Shown: positions 32,223-45,200, numbered from the stretch's first letter. The stretch: DNA of 64,000 bases from Apium graveolens (GCF_009905375.1 NC_133650.1:170022518-170086517), one strand, 5' to 3'. The notes: a model not told the origin generated them from the sequence alone. A program made the numbers and translations.

Positions 32223-33421
32223 AATCCTTGGCGGGCCTGGAGTCCAGGACCCGCCCCATACAAGTTTTTTGGCAGCCCATCATTTTCAAAGTCTGGCCCA
32301 TCTTTATTAATATTATCTTCCCCGCCAATATCTGTCCTTCTCCTTTTTGGATCAACTATCATTAATTCCTCACTTGATTCCTGATTTTCCTCCGTTTGCA
32401 TAACAACCTTATCCTTCCCCACAGCTGCATTATCCTCAATCTGCATAGATTTTGGTACATTAGAATTTTCACCTTTTCCCTCTCCATCATTATTCCCTGA
32501 ATTACCGCCATTTAATACGCCATTTTCCATAATCTTCTCCCTTGATGTTCGCTTACCGTTATCCCTGCCACCATCCTCCTGCATTTCTGAATCTGCAGTG
32601 TTTTCCGGTTGCTTCATCAGAATTGGTTCCTGTCTCAGCCATTTTGATCCTACGTTTAGAGCTGCACGTCTTGGTGCTGCACATAACCATGGTCCATACA
32701 GTTTCTCCATAATTTCTCCTTCCTGCTCAAACAGCTTGGGACAGAATCGTTCAGAGTGCCCAATTATTCTACAAATGAAACAGAATGTCGGAGCATGCTT
32801 GTATTTGAAGTTCACCCAGACCCATTCTCCACCTTTTTTCTTCAGTTTCATTTTTCTGCGAAGTGGTATCTCAATGTTTATACGAACACGAACTCTACAG
32901 TACTCCTTCCATGCCCCAGAGAAATTATTGACATCATTCTGAACAAAACTTCCAATGTAATTTCCAATATCCTTAATGACTCTCTCAGATCTAAATCCTG
33001 CCTGCAAATCATGGACCTGTACCCAAATGTCAACATGGTTTAATTGAATGGATAAAGGATTTACTCCCGCTTGCAATCTTTCAAAGACTAGTAATGCTCT
33101 ATTAAACGTCCAGGGGCTCCCCTCCATAACTCTTTTAACATCCAGTTCATGATTAAATTGGAATAAGTAACGATTTGGTCCCAATTCCTTCACATACAAT
33201 CCTTTGCCCGGCCTCCACAGTCCTGCCAACGTATTTTGCATGGCATTGAAATCCATCGGGACATCCACTAGAAGACGACCAACCAGACTCCATCTCGTAT
33301 CTAAACTTTCTGTTTCCTCAATCTCCTCCTCATACTCAACCCCATTGTTCTCTTCATCATTCATGTTCATCGCTGCATATTTATCCTCAATCTCTTTCAT
33401 GTACTTTGATTGCTGATCCAT
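32219..33421 (-). CDS. LINE ORF1 (DUF4283 domain, CCHC finger), 400 aa
   Basis: An intact frame. After an acidic N-terminus the DUF4283 region runs from about residue 43 (RWSLVGRLLVDVPMDF) through LFQFNHELDVKRVMEG and DIWVQVHDL. A CCHC zinc knuckle, CFICRIIGHSERFC (spacing C2C4H4C), lies near residue 217. The tail is Asn/Glu/Asp-rich and lacks structure motifs. In plant L1 elements this protein binds the RNA. The stop TGA overlaps the ORF2 start. Confidence 0.9.
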   Translation of the reverse strand: MDQQSKYMKEIEDKYAAMNMNDEENNGVEYEEEIEETESLDTRWSLVGRLLVDVPMDFNAMQNTLAGLWRPGKGLYVKELGPNRYLFQFNHELDVKRVMEGSPWTFNRALLVFERLQAGVNPLSIQLNHVDIWVQVHDLQAGFRSERVIKDIGNYIGSFVQNDVNNFSGAWKEYCRVRVRINIEIPLRRKMKLKKKGGEWVWVNFKYKHAPTFCFICRIIGHSERFCPKLFEQEGEIMEKLYGPWLCAAPRRAALNVGSKWLRQEPILMKQPENTADSEMQEDGGRDNGKRTSREKIMENGVLNGGNSGNNDGEGKGENSNVPKSMQIEDNAAVGKDKVVMQTEENQESSEELMIVDPKRRRTDIGGEDNINKDGPDFENDGLPKNLYGAGPGLQARQGL

Positions 33422-33554
33422 AATGTTGATGATATTATCTTGATAAGACGAAGGACAAAGACAGAATACAAAGACTATAAACTCATGTCAAAAGACAAGA
33501 CCTTTTAGAAAATTTAGTTTATAGTTTCGTTTGCATGTTAAAACGGAGATTCAT

Positions 33555-34332
33555 ATTTGATTTTTCGAATTTCTTTTCTTCTTTTTTTCTACCAAAAATA
33601 CTAAATAATGTTATGTTTCTTAGTTTAACGCTTTATTCTAAGGTATATTTTATTCGTATTTTTATTCATATTTACAAATATTTTAATATTTTTAAAATCC
33701 AAATTGAGAATTGTGAACCCTAAAATATTAAAAACAATTAATAATTACAGTAGGGTTTAGGGCCTAAACCCTATGCTCTAGGGTTTAGGATCTACCCTAA
33801 ATATGTTAAAAATTATTAAATTAGGGCCCACTTTTTAATATTTTTTGGTTTACTCTTCAAAACACAATATTATCTAGCATTTTGATTAAAAAGTTTATAA
33901 AATAAATTAAAAAAGACAAGGTTTGTAAACTCACTCTTAACTTCCGTTTTCATTAAAAAAAAGACAAACACTAAAATACCGACATTGTTTTTGAATCCCA
34001 AAAACAATTTTTCAAACTACGTTTTCAATGTTTAAAAAGTAAAAGAAAATGAAAAGCGTAAGACACATTAGCGTTTTTGGTTAAATTATATAACGGAATC
34101 TTATACTCCGTTTTTGAGTGACATTTATGGCCAACTTTTACTAAAGTCTTAATGGACCATTCTCTTCCAAATAGTGATATTTGGGGTCTTTTTTCAATTA
34201 AACTTCTATGCTTCATCAACATTCCGATTTTCTATGTGAACAATTTATCAACAAATCATTCACCAAACGAACAAATGAAATAATTATTGAGCTTCTGTAT
34301 AGAAACCTACCCAAGGGTTGGACCAACTCAAG
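33555..34332. other. AT-rich spacer with telomere-like motif
   Basis: No gene. At 33751-33790 GTAGGGTTTAGGGCCTAAAC and nearby AGGGTTTAGG copies resemble the plant telomere unit TTTAGGG in both orientations. The region at about 34060-34215 mirrors part of 27861-27960. Confidence 0.5.
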
Positions 34333-35164
34333 TATTTAATAAACGGGTTTTATATCAAATTGCCCACCGAATTTGCTAAAATAAATCAATTCGCTACTCA
34401 ATCTCCACGGCGACTCATTTTAACCACTAAAATACTATTATATATCACTCCGTTAGATTTTTTAATTTTTTTTAACAGAAGTGTTGTGTTTGCCGTGTAT
34501 GTCTTTGATTATTATGATTTATTAGCAAATTTGAGTCTCCCACTCTCATATGTATATCTGTTTAATTGGTCCTAAAATAATTGTTATCTTCACGAGTAAA
34601 ATAAAAGCAGGGGTGATATGCAATTGCAGTATTAATTTGAGTAAAATATAACAGAGAGATGAAAAGAATATGTCATTTCAATTAGGATTCTCTTTGTTTA
34701 TCTCAATTGTATGTGTCCGACAATTTAACAAAAATATACTACTACAAATTTTTAAAATTAACATTTTTCGATTAAAAAAATTAAAAAATCTAACGAAATG
34801 ATATATACTACTCCCTCCGTCCCTTCCAATTGTTTACATTTCTGAGAAAGTGTCCGGCACGCATTTTAAGGTGCATAAAAAGTGTAATTATGTAACTTAT
34901 TTTTACAACTTTCTTTTTCTGAATAAAAGTTGAATATTTTTATTTTTATTCAGAAAAATAAAATTGTAAAAAAAAATTACAGAACTATACTTTATATGCA
35001 CCTTAAAATGCGTGTCGGCCACTCTCTAAAAAATGTAAACAATTGAAAGGGACGGAGGGAGTAATATTATAGTAATTTAAATGAGTCGTCGTGGAAATTG
35101 AGTAGCTACTTGATATATTTTAACGAGTCTGGTGGTCAATTTGATATAAAACCCTTTAATAAAT
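34333..35164. mobile_element. Fold-back DNA element with arms of about 145 bp
   Basis: Left arm 34333-34477 and right arm 34771-35164 (the latter containing a 251-bp Stowaway) are inverted copies: both contain GGGTTTTATATCAAATTG and CGTTAGATTTTTTAATTTTT in matching order. No transposase frame is inside. It is a non-autonomous element with long terminal inverted repeats. No clear target duplication was found. Confidence 0.75.
34811..35061. mobile_element. Stowaway-type MITE (251 bp)
   Basis: Terminal inverted repeats CTCCCTCCGTCCCTTCCAAT and its complement (AATTGAAAGGGACGGAGGGAG) flanked by TA on both sides (34809-34810, 35062-35063). The inner part is also self-complementary. Typical for Tc1/Mariner-derived plant MITEs. 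Confidence 0.92.
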
Positions 35165-35469
35165 GATCCCCGCTACTATCTAGTCATCAATTTGCAACAC
35201 TAAACTTCACAAGCCCTCCAGCTTTTATAATCTACAACTTCGCATATTTGCTAACTTTGAGTTCTTCAGAAGTCCTTATGTCATGTGCAAACCTTTGTTT
35301 TCGATACTCCACAACTTCAGTCTACAGATTTTATTTTTTTAACTGTAAATTTTTGATTTCCACTATCCTCTGTTAATAATTCAAGTTAAGTCATCCTACA
35401 AACCGGCTAAATGTCCAGATCCAGGTTGTTATGTCAAGTACTCACCTTGCTGTACCGTTATAACTACCC
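35165..35469 (-). other. 3' flank of the DUF630/DUF632 gene
   Basis: Non-coding; expected to hold the 3' untranslated region of the gene ending at 35470. No certain poly(A) signal chosen. Confidence 0.4.
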
Positions 35470-36259
35470 TTAAGGGCCCTCTCTGCTAATCTGCAGCCTT
35501 ACCTGCTCATGAGCTTTCAAAGCTTCTGACGAAAAACTCTCAAGAGCCTTGAATATAGGAAGCAAACCCCCTTGTAAACTACAAGAAGCTGCATCATGCA
35601 TTAACTTTAAAGCATCACTGTGCCGTATTCTCTCTTCATCCATTCTCTTTCTCATTAAATCCAAATCCACTTTGAGGTCATCACGCCGTGAAACTCCACT
35701 GTCTGAACCAACAATAGTTTTTGCCGACATTGCATCTTGGTTTTGCCCCAGCTTCCCAGTCTTACTATGAAGGGCTTTCATCCGCTTGTCATAATCTTTC
35801 GAAAGAAACTCTGCTTTGAGCCCGTGACGTTGCTCTTCATCTTGCCTCTCCCACAGATGATGCAAATTTGAAGCAAAATGCTGCATCGAATTGGCAACCC
35901 CTTCTTCCTTCATTATTTCCATTGCTTGGTGCCAATCATGGCATATTACATATACTGGAGGGGCTCCGATTCGTCCTGGAGAGAAGGGTACAATTCCATC
36001 AGGTGTTACTTCTGGTTCATGATCGAGGCATCGAAAAAGCCATCCATTTAAGGACTCAACATAAGATTTTTGGGCTCTAATCCAATCATTGAAGTAAGAG
36101 CACCATATGCGGAGCTCCTTTTCAAGTTCAAGGGTGGCCTGCAACCTCGGACCTCTTTGTAATCCACTGTTCGACTTAAAACTTCGAGTTTTACTTTCCA
36201 TAATAGCTTGAAACTGCTTTTGGTGACACTTGAGCATGAACTTCCACATTCTAATAAAC
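35470..36259 (-). CDS. Exon 4 of the DUF630/DUF632 gene
   Basis: Acceptor ACTTGCAG before 36259; joining gives HG/FIRMWKFMLKCHQKQF. Ends LQISREGP with TAA at 35470-35472. Contains the end of DUF632 with WIRAQKSYVESLNGWLFRCL and a Leu/Glu-rich helical tail. Confidence 0.92.
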
Positions 36260-39200
36260 CTGCAAGTTATCAGATATTTCTTCAACATAGAGGTGCCACC
36301 AATCTATGAAAATGCAAAAAAAATATTCAATACTCCCTCCATCACATTTTAGTTGTCACATTTCCTTTTATAGAAGTCAAATTGACCATTTTTTGACCAA
36401 AGATTAAACATTATTCTTATATTATTTCAAAAAATTGAAAATTATATATTAAAGTAGATTAAATCTACTTTCCGGTGATATAATTTTTTTATATTGTTCA
36501 GTTATAAATTATTAATAAACTTCGGTCAAACTTAAGTCAATTTGACCGGTACAAATTCAAATGTGACAATTAAAATGGGATGGAGGGAGTAATTAGTTAT
36601 ATTCTATATATTTAAAACTCACATGCATAGTTGCTTATCATAAATCATAGATAATATTTATGTTAGATAATATAGAAACTTATTTTTTCAAATCAACCAT
36701 AAGTATAACATTACTGTGTAGATAAGAAAAGAAATTCACTTAATAGGCAGAAGCCTATGCTAGCTTTCTTCTATAAATAAATCATCGAAGAGAGTGAAAT
36801 GTTTTATCGACTGAAATAGCATCATAAAATCCTAAACTGTAACTGTACTTGTTATTGAAAAGGCAATAATACATAGTTTTTCTTTCCTTTAATTCTCCTG
36901 CCATATATACTTCACCAACCCTAACACCCTTGGGCCCGCCTTCATACAAAAGTATATTCTTTTAAACACAAATTATGTAACAATAACACTTAAAATAAAA
37001 TCTTTCAAATCAACTATAAAATTTTGTTTTTTAAAGAAAAAGAGACAAACCAGAGAAACTGTTAAACAGTCCAAATTCTAAACTAACAGCCAGCAATTAG
37101 ATTATGAGAGCAACTCCAACAAGGGATGCAAAAGGGTGCCAAAGTCATATGGCATGACATGGTTTGGCACTCTTGCTAGCACTATATTGTAGTTGCAAGG
37201 GTGCCAAAGGGAAGCCAGTGAGGTGGATAGGGGTGCCAACTTAAGTTGACATCCAAAAGTAGGGTGACAACTTGTTTTGTGGGATCAATAATGAATAAAA
37301 TATTAGTTTTCTAATAGTACATATTAATATTTGTATTAGACAATTTCTTGGCATCTTTTATGGGGGTGCCAACCATTGGAGTGTTTTCTAAAAAATGGAT
37401 GCCATAAAATGATGTGCAAGAGAGAGAACATAAAAATATTATTTGTATTTGATGTGGCAAAGTTGGCATCCCGTCACGTCAAGGGTGCCAACCACCGGAG
37501 TTATTTTAACACCTCCACATCAAAGGTACAGGTAGCATTATGTTCACGTAATATTTATCATCATAATAAAAATTCAGTACTCATACCCATGAATCAATTT
37601 AGTGATCCGGGGTTGCAACTCATCATCCCTCAGTTTATGAATCCTGTTTGATATAGCCTCGATACCTCTCATGCATACATTAAGCTTTGTCAGTAATTTT
37701 CTAGTAGATGCCCGAGTCGCATCAATTTTAGTAGACTCAGCTCCCATGTCATTCAAAGCTTTCTGCTTCTTGCATAACTTCTCGTAGATAAGTCGTAACC
37801 TTTCTTCACCCTATATTCAAAGAAAGAATTAGATGACACCGTAAGAATAAAATCTTAATTGAAACTGAAATGGGACAGTAGAATTAAACACATATTAAAA
37901 GCAACCAAAAATTAACATGATATGTCGAAGCAAAGTGAAATCAAAAAGGACTTTCAAAGAACATTGATAAATTTAAGCAAAGTGGAAGCAGCATCATTGC
38001 TAACGAAAGATGACGAAGAATAAAGATTACATATAACAATATAGTAGAATACATAACATTATGGTTGTACTTTTAACATATATTGAAAGTCTAGATTCAG
38101 GTTTCTATATGCCAAAAAAAAATATCCAAGTATCTAAAGTCATCTACCTATAACTTAAATTGCTCAAAGTCATCGATGAATGCATCACAAATAATAATGA
38201 ATAAAATTGGAGACCTTGATGTAGCTTCTTCGAGAACCTTTCAATTAAACCCATATTTACTGCAAATTTGAAATAGATATTCATTTTCTTCTAATTATAT
38301 AATTTACTAAAAATGAAGTATCTCCGGATTATATTCGAGTTCTTCAACAGTATATCTTTGATAAGAAGTGATTTTGTTAACTACTAAGAACAGGATGGTT
38401 AACTTCTATGGATGCATTGCAGATCATATCTAGAATCAAACATTCTATGTTAGATTAAGAAAAGCCAAACTGATACAGGTCAAGGAACTAGAAGATTAAC
38501 TTGTATTTTTATTTTGTGATTAATATAAAGCTTACTTATATTAGACAGATATGTGTATTACTACGCATTTTCTAATATTCAAGTACATGGTAATGATAAT
38601 TTTGTTAGAAATCTGGATATTCATAGTTTCTTGTTACCCAAAAAGGTTTTACTCCAATATAGGGATATACCTTTAATATTTTAAGAGATTACTAAATTAA
38701 ATTGTTGAGATTCCTTTTTTATTTATATAGGATGATATTTATTCTGTTGAAATAATACTTTCTGAGATCCCTGTCACAGTCTATCTAATACTTGTTACAT
38801 TCTTGTTTAAGTTGAGTTGTATCCTCGGTGTAAACATATAGGCTGTATCATATGCCTTCCAATTTCTCCTATTAGTTTGTTAAACGATAACAAATTCCTA
38901 GAGGATAACTCAACTCATAAAAAAGAAAAAGATATAGTATGAAAGACTAAATAAGTAGTAGAAAGTTCCGGATCATATTTAACAGGATCATATTTAACAT
39001 TTTTCAGATTCAAACAACAAAAATAACTACAAGATAGACGTTCCTCTAGACTAAATATATGAATACATTAATCCTATCTTGATTTATCTAAGCTCTCTAG
39101 ACATAACACAATAAAGTTTGAGCTTGAGTTCACTTGTCTTCAACCCTAAGTTCACCTTCCTTCAAGGATTCTAACAGTTCTTTACATAAACACGATCCCT

Positions 39201-42200
39201 TTCTGTTAAGTCACTAACTGATTGAGCTCTAACTGACTTCAGCATATACGATCCCTTTCTGTTAAGTCACTAACTGGTTGAGCTTTAACCGACTTCAGCA
39301 TATGCGATCCCTTTCTGTTAAGTCACTAACTGGTTGAGCTCTAACTGACTTCCTTCATTTGACTGTACCTCTTGATGTTCTTTAGGCATTAAGCTTGAAT
39401 CGGATCAACAACTTGGTGTAGCAAATCCAGTAGTCCTTAAGTGATTTTCCGTTCATACAAGATACTTGACAGAATACTCTGATAGAGATTTAGGATCAAG
39501 GTTGCAACCTTGAATAGTGCTAGACTTGAAGAACTTTACTTGATAAGGAAGATGAACAACTTGTGGACTGCCCTACTAGCAAATTCTTTAAGTTTTTCAC
39601 TAAGTACTACATTAAGTTCAGAGGTCTTGCATACCTTATTAAGAAGAATCCAAAACTCAGGTAGTGTACGATTCTCAAAGAAATGAAGTAATAAATTGAA
39701 TGATCCTTCAGTTTGGCATAGACAAGATAATCATCTCATCTCTGACTCTATCAAACACAGCTACAATCCCCGAGATTTCAATTTTCAGTGCATTCATGTG
39801 GAGAAGGTTGTCTGGATTAGAATTTCTAAACTTGTCAAAAAAACGAAATAAATCCCGATCATGTTATTACCCATATGAGGAAGACCAATCATTCTCCTAA
39901 CCACATCTCACCAACCTTTAGCTCTCTTCTCCTTTTTGAACTTTGATATTATGGAGACGTTGTTCAGCATTTTTTACCTTCTGAATTTCGTGTTTCTTCG
40001 TAATCACTTGTGAGATCTTCTGTAGTTCATCTTCTTTTCTTTTTAACTCCGTCTGCTGCTTCTTCAGCTCCTCAAATTCAGGGTCTTGAGAAATTTTGTC
40101 TTCCCAGTCTCCCAAATCATCTTAGTTAAACCAGGTTGCTCTTCAAGAGCAGCAAATGCATCATGTTCTCCACTGTAGTAGACTTCTTTTGACACGACTG
40201 ATTTAACTCTTCTATCCTGATAACCACTTGATCGCCTTGTATCACTATTATCTTTTTCTCCTCCTTGCCTCTCCCCCTTAGTTGAGGGATCCTGTACAAA
40301 TTTAGAATTGCCACATGTGTAGGATCTCCACTACCTCTGGCCCCTGGACCACCACCTCCAGTACCTTCAAATACTGCTAGTTGCTCAGCATTGGAGAATT
40401 AGAGTTTTTGATCATGAAATATAAGTGCATAATTCCTTCATTAAGATGATCCAACCATATTCAAACAATTGATTGTCATCAACAGTTCTTTGAAGAGAGT
40501 CCACTCTAACACTAATGGTAGCGACGTTCTTGACATGTTCTGAAATAAAAGTATGAGAATCTATTAAATTTACAATGTCTGAAGTCTTTCGGACAAGATT
40601 TGTATGCAAATTCTGAATGTCATTCTTGAGCAGCGGCAGCTGATTATCGACAAAGGTGGAAAAAGAAGACCGTTCAACCACTTGTTCTTTGAATAGTTGA
40701 TTTTCAGCCTAGCTTTTTGAGAGTTGATCCTTAAGATATTCTATTTGATCTAATAAATGCTGCAATATTTGTGTTGGTGTGTGCACTCACCTGAAGTGCT
40801 CTCATAAGTGTTTCACTCACCTCACATGCACCTCACATGCATGTGTTTCACTCGTTTGCCTCGTATCACTCAACATTATTTCTCTTGAAGCTCCTTGTTG
40901 TTGGGTACCTGAAGAAAAAATCACCCTACCCTCTTCAACAGATGTCAGTAGTGCAATGGGAATTCGCAAGTCCCTATCCATAGTCAAGTCTATTGAATCA
41001 TTTTAAATTGAAGTCTAAATTGCTTCAGTGATAGACTGACTAAGTTACCTTCCATTTTCTCTAGATAAATGTGCGAGTGGAAAATTCCTTAAGGCTGTAT
41101 TTGGATGGGGGGTTGGGAGGGAGTGGGTTGGGACGAGTTCAAGAGAACCATGTTTGGGAAAGTTTGTCAAAGTAGGGGTTGGGTTTTGTGAGGGTTCATC
41201 AAGGGTTGAAAGGGGTTAATTTGCAATACAAAAATTAAACTTTTTTTTGGGGTATTGGCAGTTTACTTTTTTTTATTCATCCTCTCTCTCTCACTCTCTC
41301 TCTCTTTCTCACTCTCTCTCTATTAAAGTTTATTCATTTTTTTTCTTTTTGAATTTTTTTTATTTTTTTAAAAATATTTTAAAATTTGTAGATAAATTTA
41401 AAAACATTCATTAATTTTTCAATATATAATTTATACATGATAAAAACCAACCTTACTTCAACCCCAAACCAAACATGTCAAGGGTTCAACCCCTACTCAC
41501 TCCGCACCTACATCCAAATGAGGTAAGGGTTCAACCCAGCCTAACCCAACCCCTCCCTCCTCAACCCCCAATCCAAACAAGGCCTAAGGGAGGCAGAGAT
41601 GTTCCCTCCGGGAGGGGAGGAAATGATTCTATTACAGGTGGCTAAGGATCAGATCCCCCCTGAAGCCTTGCTTTTCTACCGTATCGATGGTAGGCACCGT
41701 AACCAACCTTGTGTGCTCTCTAATCTCTATGTCCTGAGTATTATCTAATTGAATGTTTTTTCCTATTATGAGTAATGGGATTGTGCTGGACTAAATTATA
41801 GATTGCCATGGCCCTCTCAACTAGATGAATCTATTGAAATTCGCCAGAGGACCATGGTAATCTATGATGAGTCAACCACACTTCCATTACTCACAATGGG
41901 AGAAAACATTCAATTAGATGATACTCATGACACGGAGACAATGACACGGAAACATGAGAACACAAAGGGTTGGTTACATTGCCTACCATCGTTACAGTGG
42001 AAGAGCTGTCAAAGGCTTCAAAATGAATATTTGATTCTCAGCCACCTGTAAAGGAATCATTTTCTCCCATCGCGGAGGGAACTTCTCTGTCTTAAGGGAT
42101 TTTCCACTCGCAGAATTATCTGGAAAAAGTGGAAGGCAACTTAGTCAGTCTATCACCGAAACAATTCAGACTTTTATTTCAATTGATTCAATAGACTTGA

Positions 42201-45200
42201 CTAGGGATAAGGAATTATGAATTCACATTGCACCACCACTGACCTCTTTTAAAAAAGAGGGGGTGATTTTTTCTGCAGGTATCCAACAACAAGGAGTTCT
42301 GGAGAAATAATTTTGAGTGATGCGAGCAAACACCAAGTAAAACACATGCACGTGAGTTGTACAAAATACCTACGAGAGCAATTAAGGTGAGTGCACACAC
42401 TGACACAAACACTGCATCATTATAAGATAAAATTGAATCTCTAAAGGATCAACTCTCAAAAAGCCAAGCTGAAAATCAATTATTTAAATCACAAGTGGTT
42501 GAACGGTCTTCTTCTTCAAGCTCTGTAAATAATCAGCTGGCATTGCTCAAGGATGACATTTAGAATTTGCAGACAAATCTTGTCCCAAAGATCAACTCCA
42601 TTAACTCCATTAAGGAATCTCAGCTTTAAGGAGCTTCAGACAACATCCTGACAATTTGAACTTAATAGATTCTCATACTCATACTCTTATTTATGAAAAT
42701 GTCAAGAACGTGGCTGCCATGCCATAAGTGCTAAAGTGGACTCTTTTAAAAGAACTATTGATGACAAACAATTATTTGATGAAGCAAGGTTTGCAAGATG
42801 GGAAAGATGGATGGATCATCTTATTGAAAGAATGAGTCACTCATATTTCATGATCAAGAACTCCTCTTATTCTTCCAATGCTGAGCAACTAGCATTCTTT
42901 GAAGGAACTAGAGGTGGTGGTCCAGGGGCTGGGGCTGGAGGTAGTGGAGATCCAACTCCTCGATGTAGCAATTCTAAATATGTAGAGGATCCATCAATTA
43001 AGGGTGGGAGACAAGGAGTAGCAGAAAAAGATACTGTTGATTCAAGAGGGGCAAGCGGTTATAAGGATAGAAAATGTAAATCAATCATGTCAGATAAAGT
43101 CTATTACATCGGAGAACATCTCCGATGATGATTTTGACGCTCCTAAAGAGCAACCTAGTTTAACTAGAGCTGAAGCAAAAGATGATTTTGGACACTGGGA
43201 AGCCAAAATTTCTCTAGACCCTGAATTTGAGAATAAACTCAAAAAGCAACATGCAGAGTTGAAAAGAAAAGAAGATGAACTTTGAAAGATCTCACAAGTG
43301 ATTACGAAGAAGGCATAACATGTTGAAAAACGTCTCTGTAATAACAAGTTTAAAAAAGGAGAAGAGGGCTAAAAATTGGTCAGAAGTGGGATGTGGCTAG
43401 TAGATTGAACTAAATGGTCTTCCTCAGATGGGTCCTAAAAATGATCGGGATTTTCTTCGTCTATTTGACAAGTTTAGAAATTCTAATCCAGAGAATATCC
43501 TTGGAAATTGAAATCTCAAGGACTGTAATTGGGTTTGATAGAGTCGAACATGAGATAAATATCATTGTCTACTGCCAAAGTCAAGGATCATTCAATGTAT
43601 CACTTCAATTTTTTGAGAATCGTACATTGTCTGAGCTTTGGATTCTTCTTAATAAGGTATGCAGAACCTCTCAACTTAACGAAAAACTTAAAGAGTTTGA
43701 TTGTAGGGTCAGTCCACAAGTTGTAGTCCACAAGTTGTACATCTGACCTATCAAATAACGTTCTACAATTCTAGCACTATTCAGAGTTGCAATCTTGATC
43801 CTAAATCTCTATCAGAGGATACTATTGCCAAGTATCTTGTATGATCTGAAAATCACTTAAGTTGCTACACCGGAAAAAATTGAAGTTGCTGATCTGATTC
43901 TGTCTTAGCCGAAAGAACATCAAGAGGTATAGTTAAATGAGAATAAGTTAAAGTCAGTTAGAGCTCAACCAGTTAGTGACTAACTTAATAAAAAGGGATC
44001 GTGCCTATGACAAAGAACTGTTAAAATACTTGAAGGAAACTGAAGAAGGTGAACTTGGGGTTGAAGACAAGTAAACTCAAGCTCAAAATTTATTGTAATA
44101 TGTTTAGAGAGCTTAGATATATCAAGATAGGATCAATGTATTCACATGTTTAGTCCACAGTCTACAGTCTTCTTGAAGAATTGATACACATGAAGAAGTT
44201 CATTTAATTGATCAAGTCTCGGTGAAGTAATCAAGGAAGCTGAATTTCTTAAGTGACGGAGATATAGAACAAGGAAAAAGGATTAAAATTGAAAAGAACC
44301 ACCGCCTTAAAGTCAAGACATAAAGAACCGTCATTGAAGTTGGCCACTCATGAACCAGTCAATGAACCAGTCAGTACATCAAGTGTCAACATTCATTTAG
44401 AAAAATTTCTTCATTGTCTTTGGTGGTTTTCACAAATGGAATTGTTGTGAAGAAGTTATTTTAGTTCTCCTCTAATTAATTTAAATCAATTAATTGATTT
44501 ATGATATTGGTTAAAAGATAATCGAAATGAACTCGCAAGACTATTCAGAGAGTCTTATTGATATTCTTTATAGCCGTAAGGATAGTCTTGCCGATAGTCA
44601 TGGCAAGTCGATGATAGTCTTCGCGGAAGTCTTTGCAAGTTAAGAGGATAGTCTTTTCAATTGTTTTATAGGTGGCTGTTATACAGGCCAACTAAAAAAA
44701 TAAAAAATAAAAGAGACAACAGACAGAGAGAAGAGAAGTGATCGAACAGGAAAGTTAAAAGCTCTTATCATATTCTTCTCCCGCCTTTAACTGCCAAGCT
44801 CAAGAATTATTTTCTAGCATTTCTTGTAACATTCAAACCACTAGAAATTCATTGCTTGTACTTGTGAATTCACAATCTAGCGGATCAAAATCCCTAGTTC
44901 TAATAATAAAATGTTTAGCGTTTGATCTTTTTATTACAAAAATAAATAAGTTCATATCGAATTTATTCTAGATTTGTTCTAATTAGTTTGCTACTAGCAT
45001 AGTTCTTTCTCTTTACCAAATCAGTTCCCGAATTCGCCGAAACCGTCAGCCTGCTACAGAAGTTGGAGTGGAGTTTTTTAAAAAATTAAAACATAGATGC
45101 AATGTTGGTCTTGGGGACAGAGACACGACCACACACTCACTCCATTAAATTACAATAAACATGCCATCACACTCACTCCATTAAATTACAATAAACATGC

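Larger units (their letters stand above)
28094..33534 (-). mobile_element. L1-type LINE, full length, 5441 bp
   Basis: A perfect 20-bp duplication (28074-28093 and 33535-33554, ATGTTAAAACGGAGATTCAT) bounds the element. The 3' end, at the left, is a short A tail (T8 on the plus strand at 28095-28102). ORF1 and ORF2 are both present with a 5' leader of about 113 bp. Length and order are usual for plant L1 elements. One stop in ORF2 is the only clear lesion. Confidence 0.95.
36260..37586 (-). other. Intron 3 of the DUF630/DUF632 gene (1327 bp)
   Basis: Holds a Stowaway MITE (36333-36589) and a probable second MITE (about 37107-37505). No coding sequence. Confidence 0.85.
38752..41802 (-). mobile_element. 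Copia-A fragment, left arm of inverted repeat in intron 2
   Basis: On the minus strand it reads extra-ORF and 3' region sequence, then a purine-tract remnant near 38862-38880, then the first 110 bp or so of a Copia-A LTR (38752-38861, GGCTGTATCATATGCCTT against GGCTATGACATATGCCTT). Minus frames at 40412-40681 (LVRKTSDIVNLIDSHTFISE) and 39918-40115 (a Lys/Glu coiled coil) are remnants of the extra ORF. A 56-bp unit is tripled at 39192-39352 and a Tourist-like MITE is inserted at 41093-41584. Confidence 0.8.

Noticed and set aside
34025..34575. Short frames on both strands around the fold-back element
   Set aside because: They are translations of the inverted arms and AT-rich flank; no transposase motif.
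39192..39352. Regular direct repeats that might suggest a CRISPR array
   Set aside because: Units abut without spacers, and this is a plant intron.
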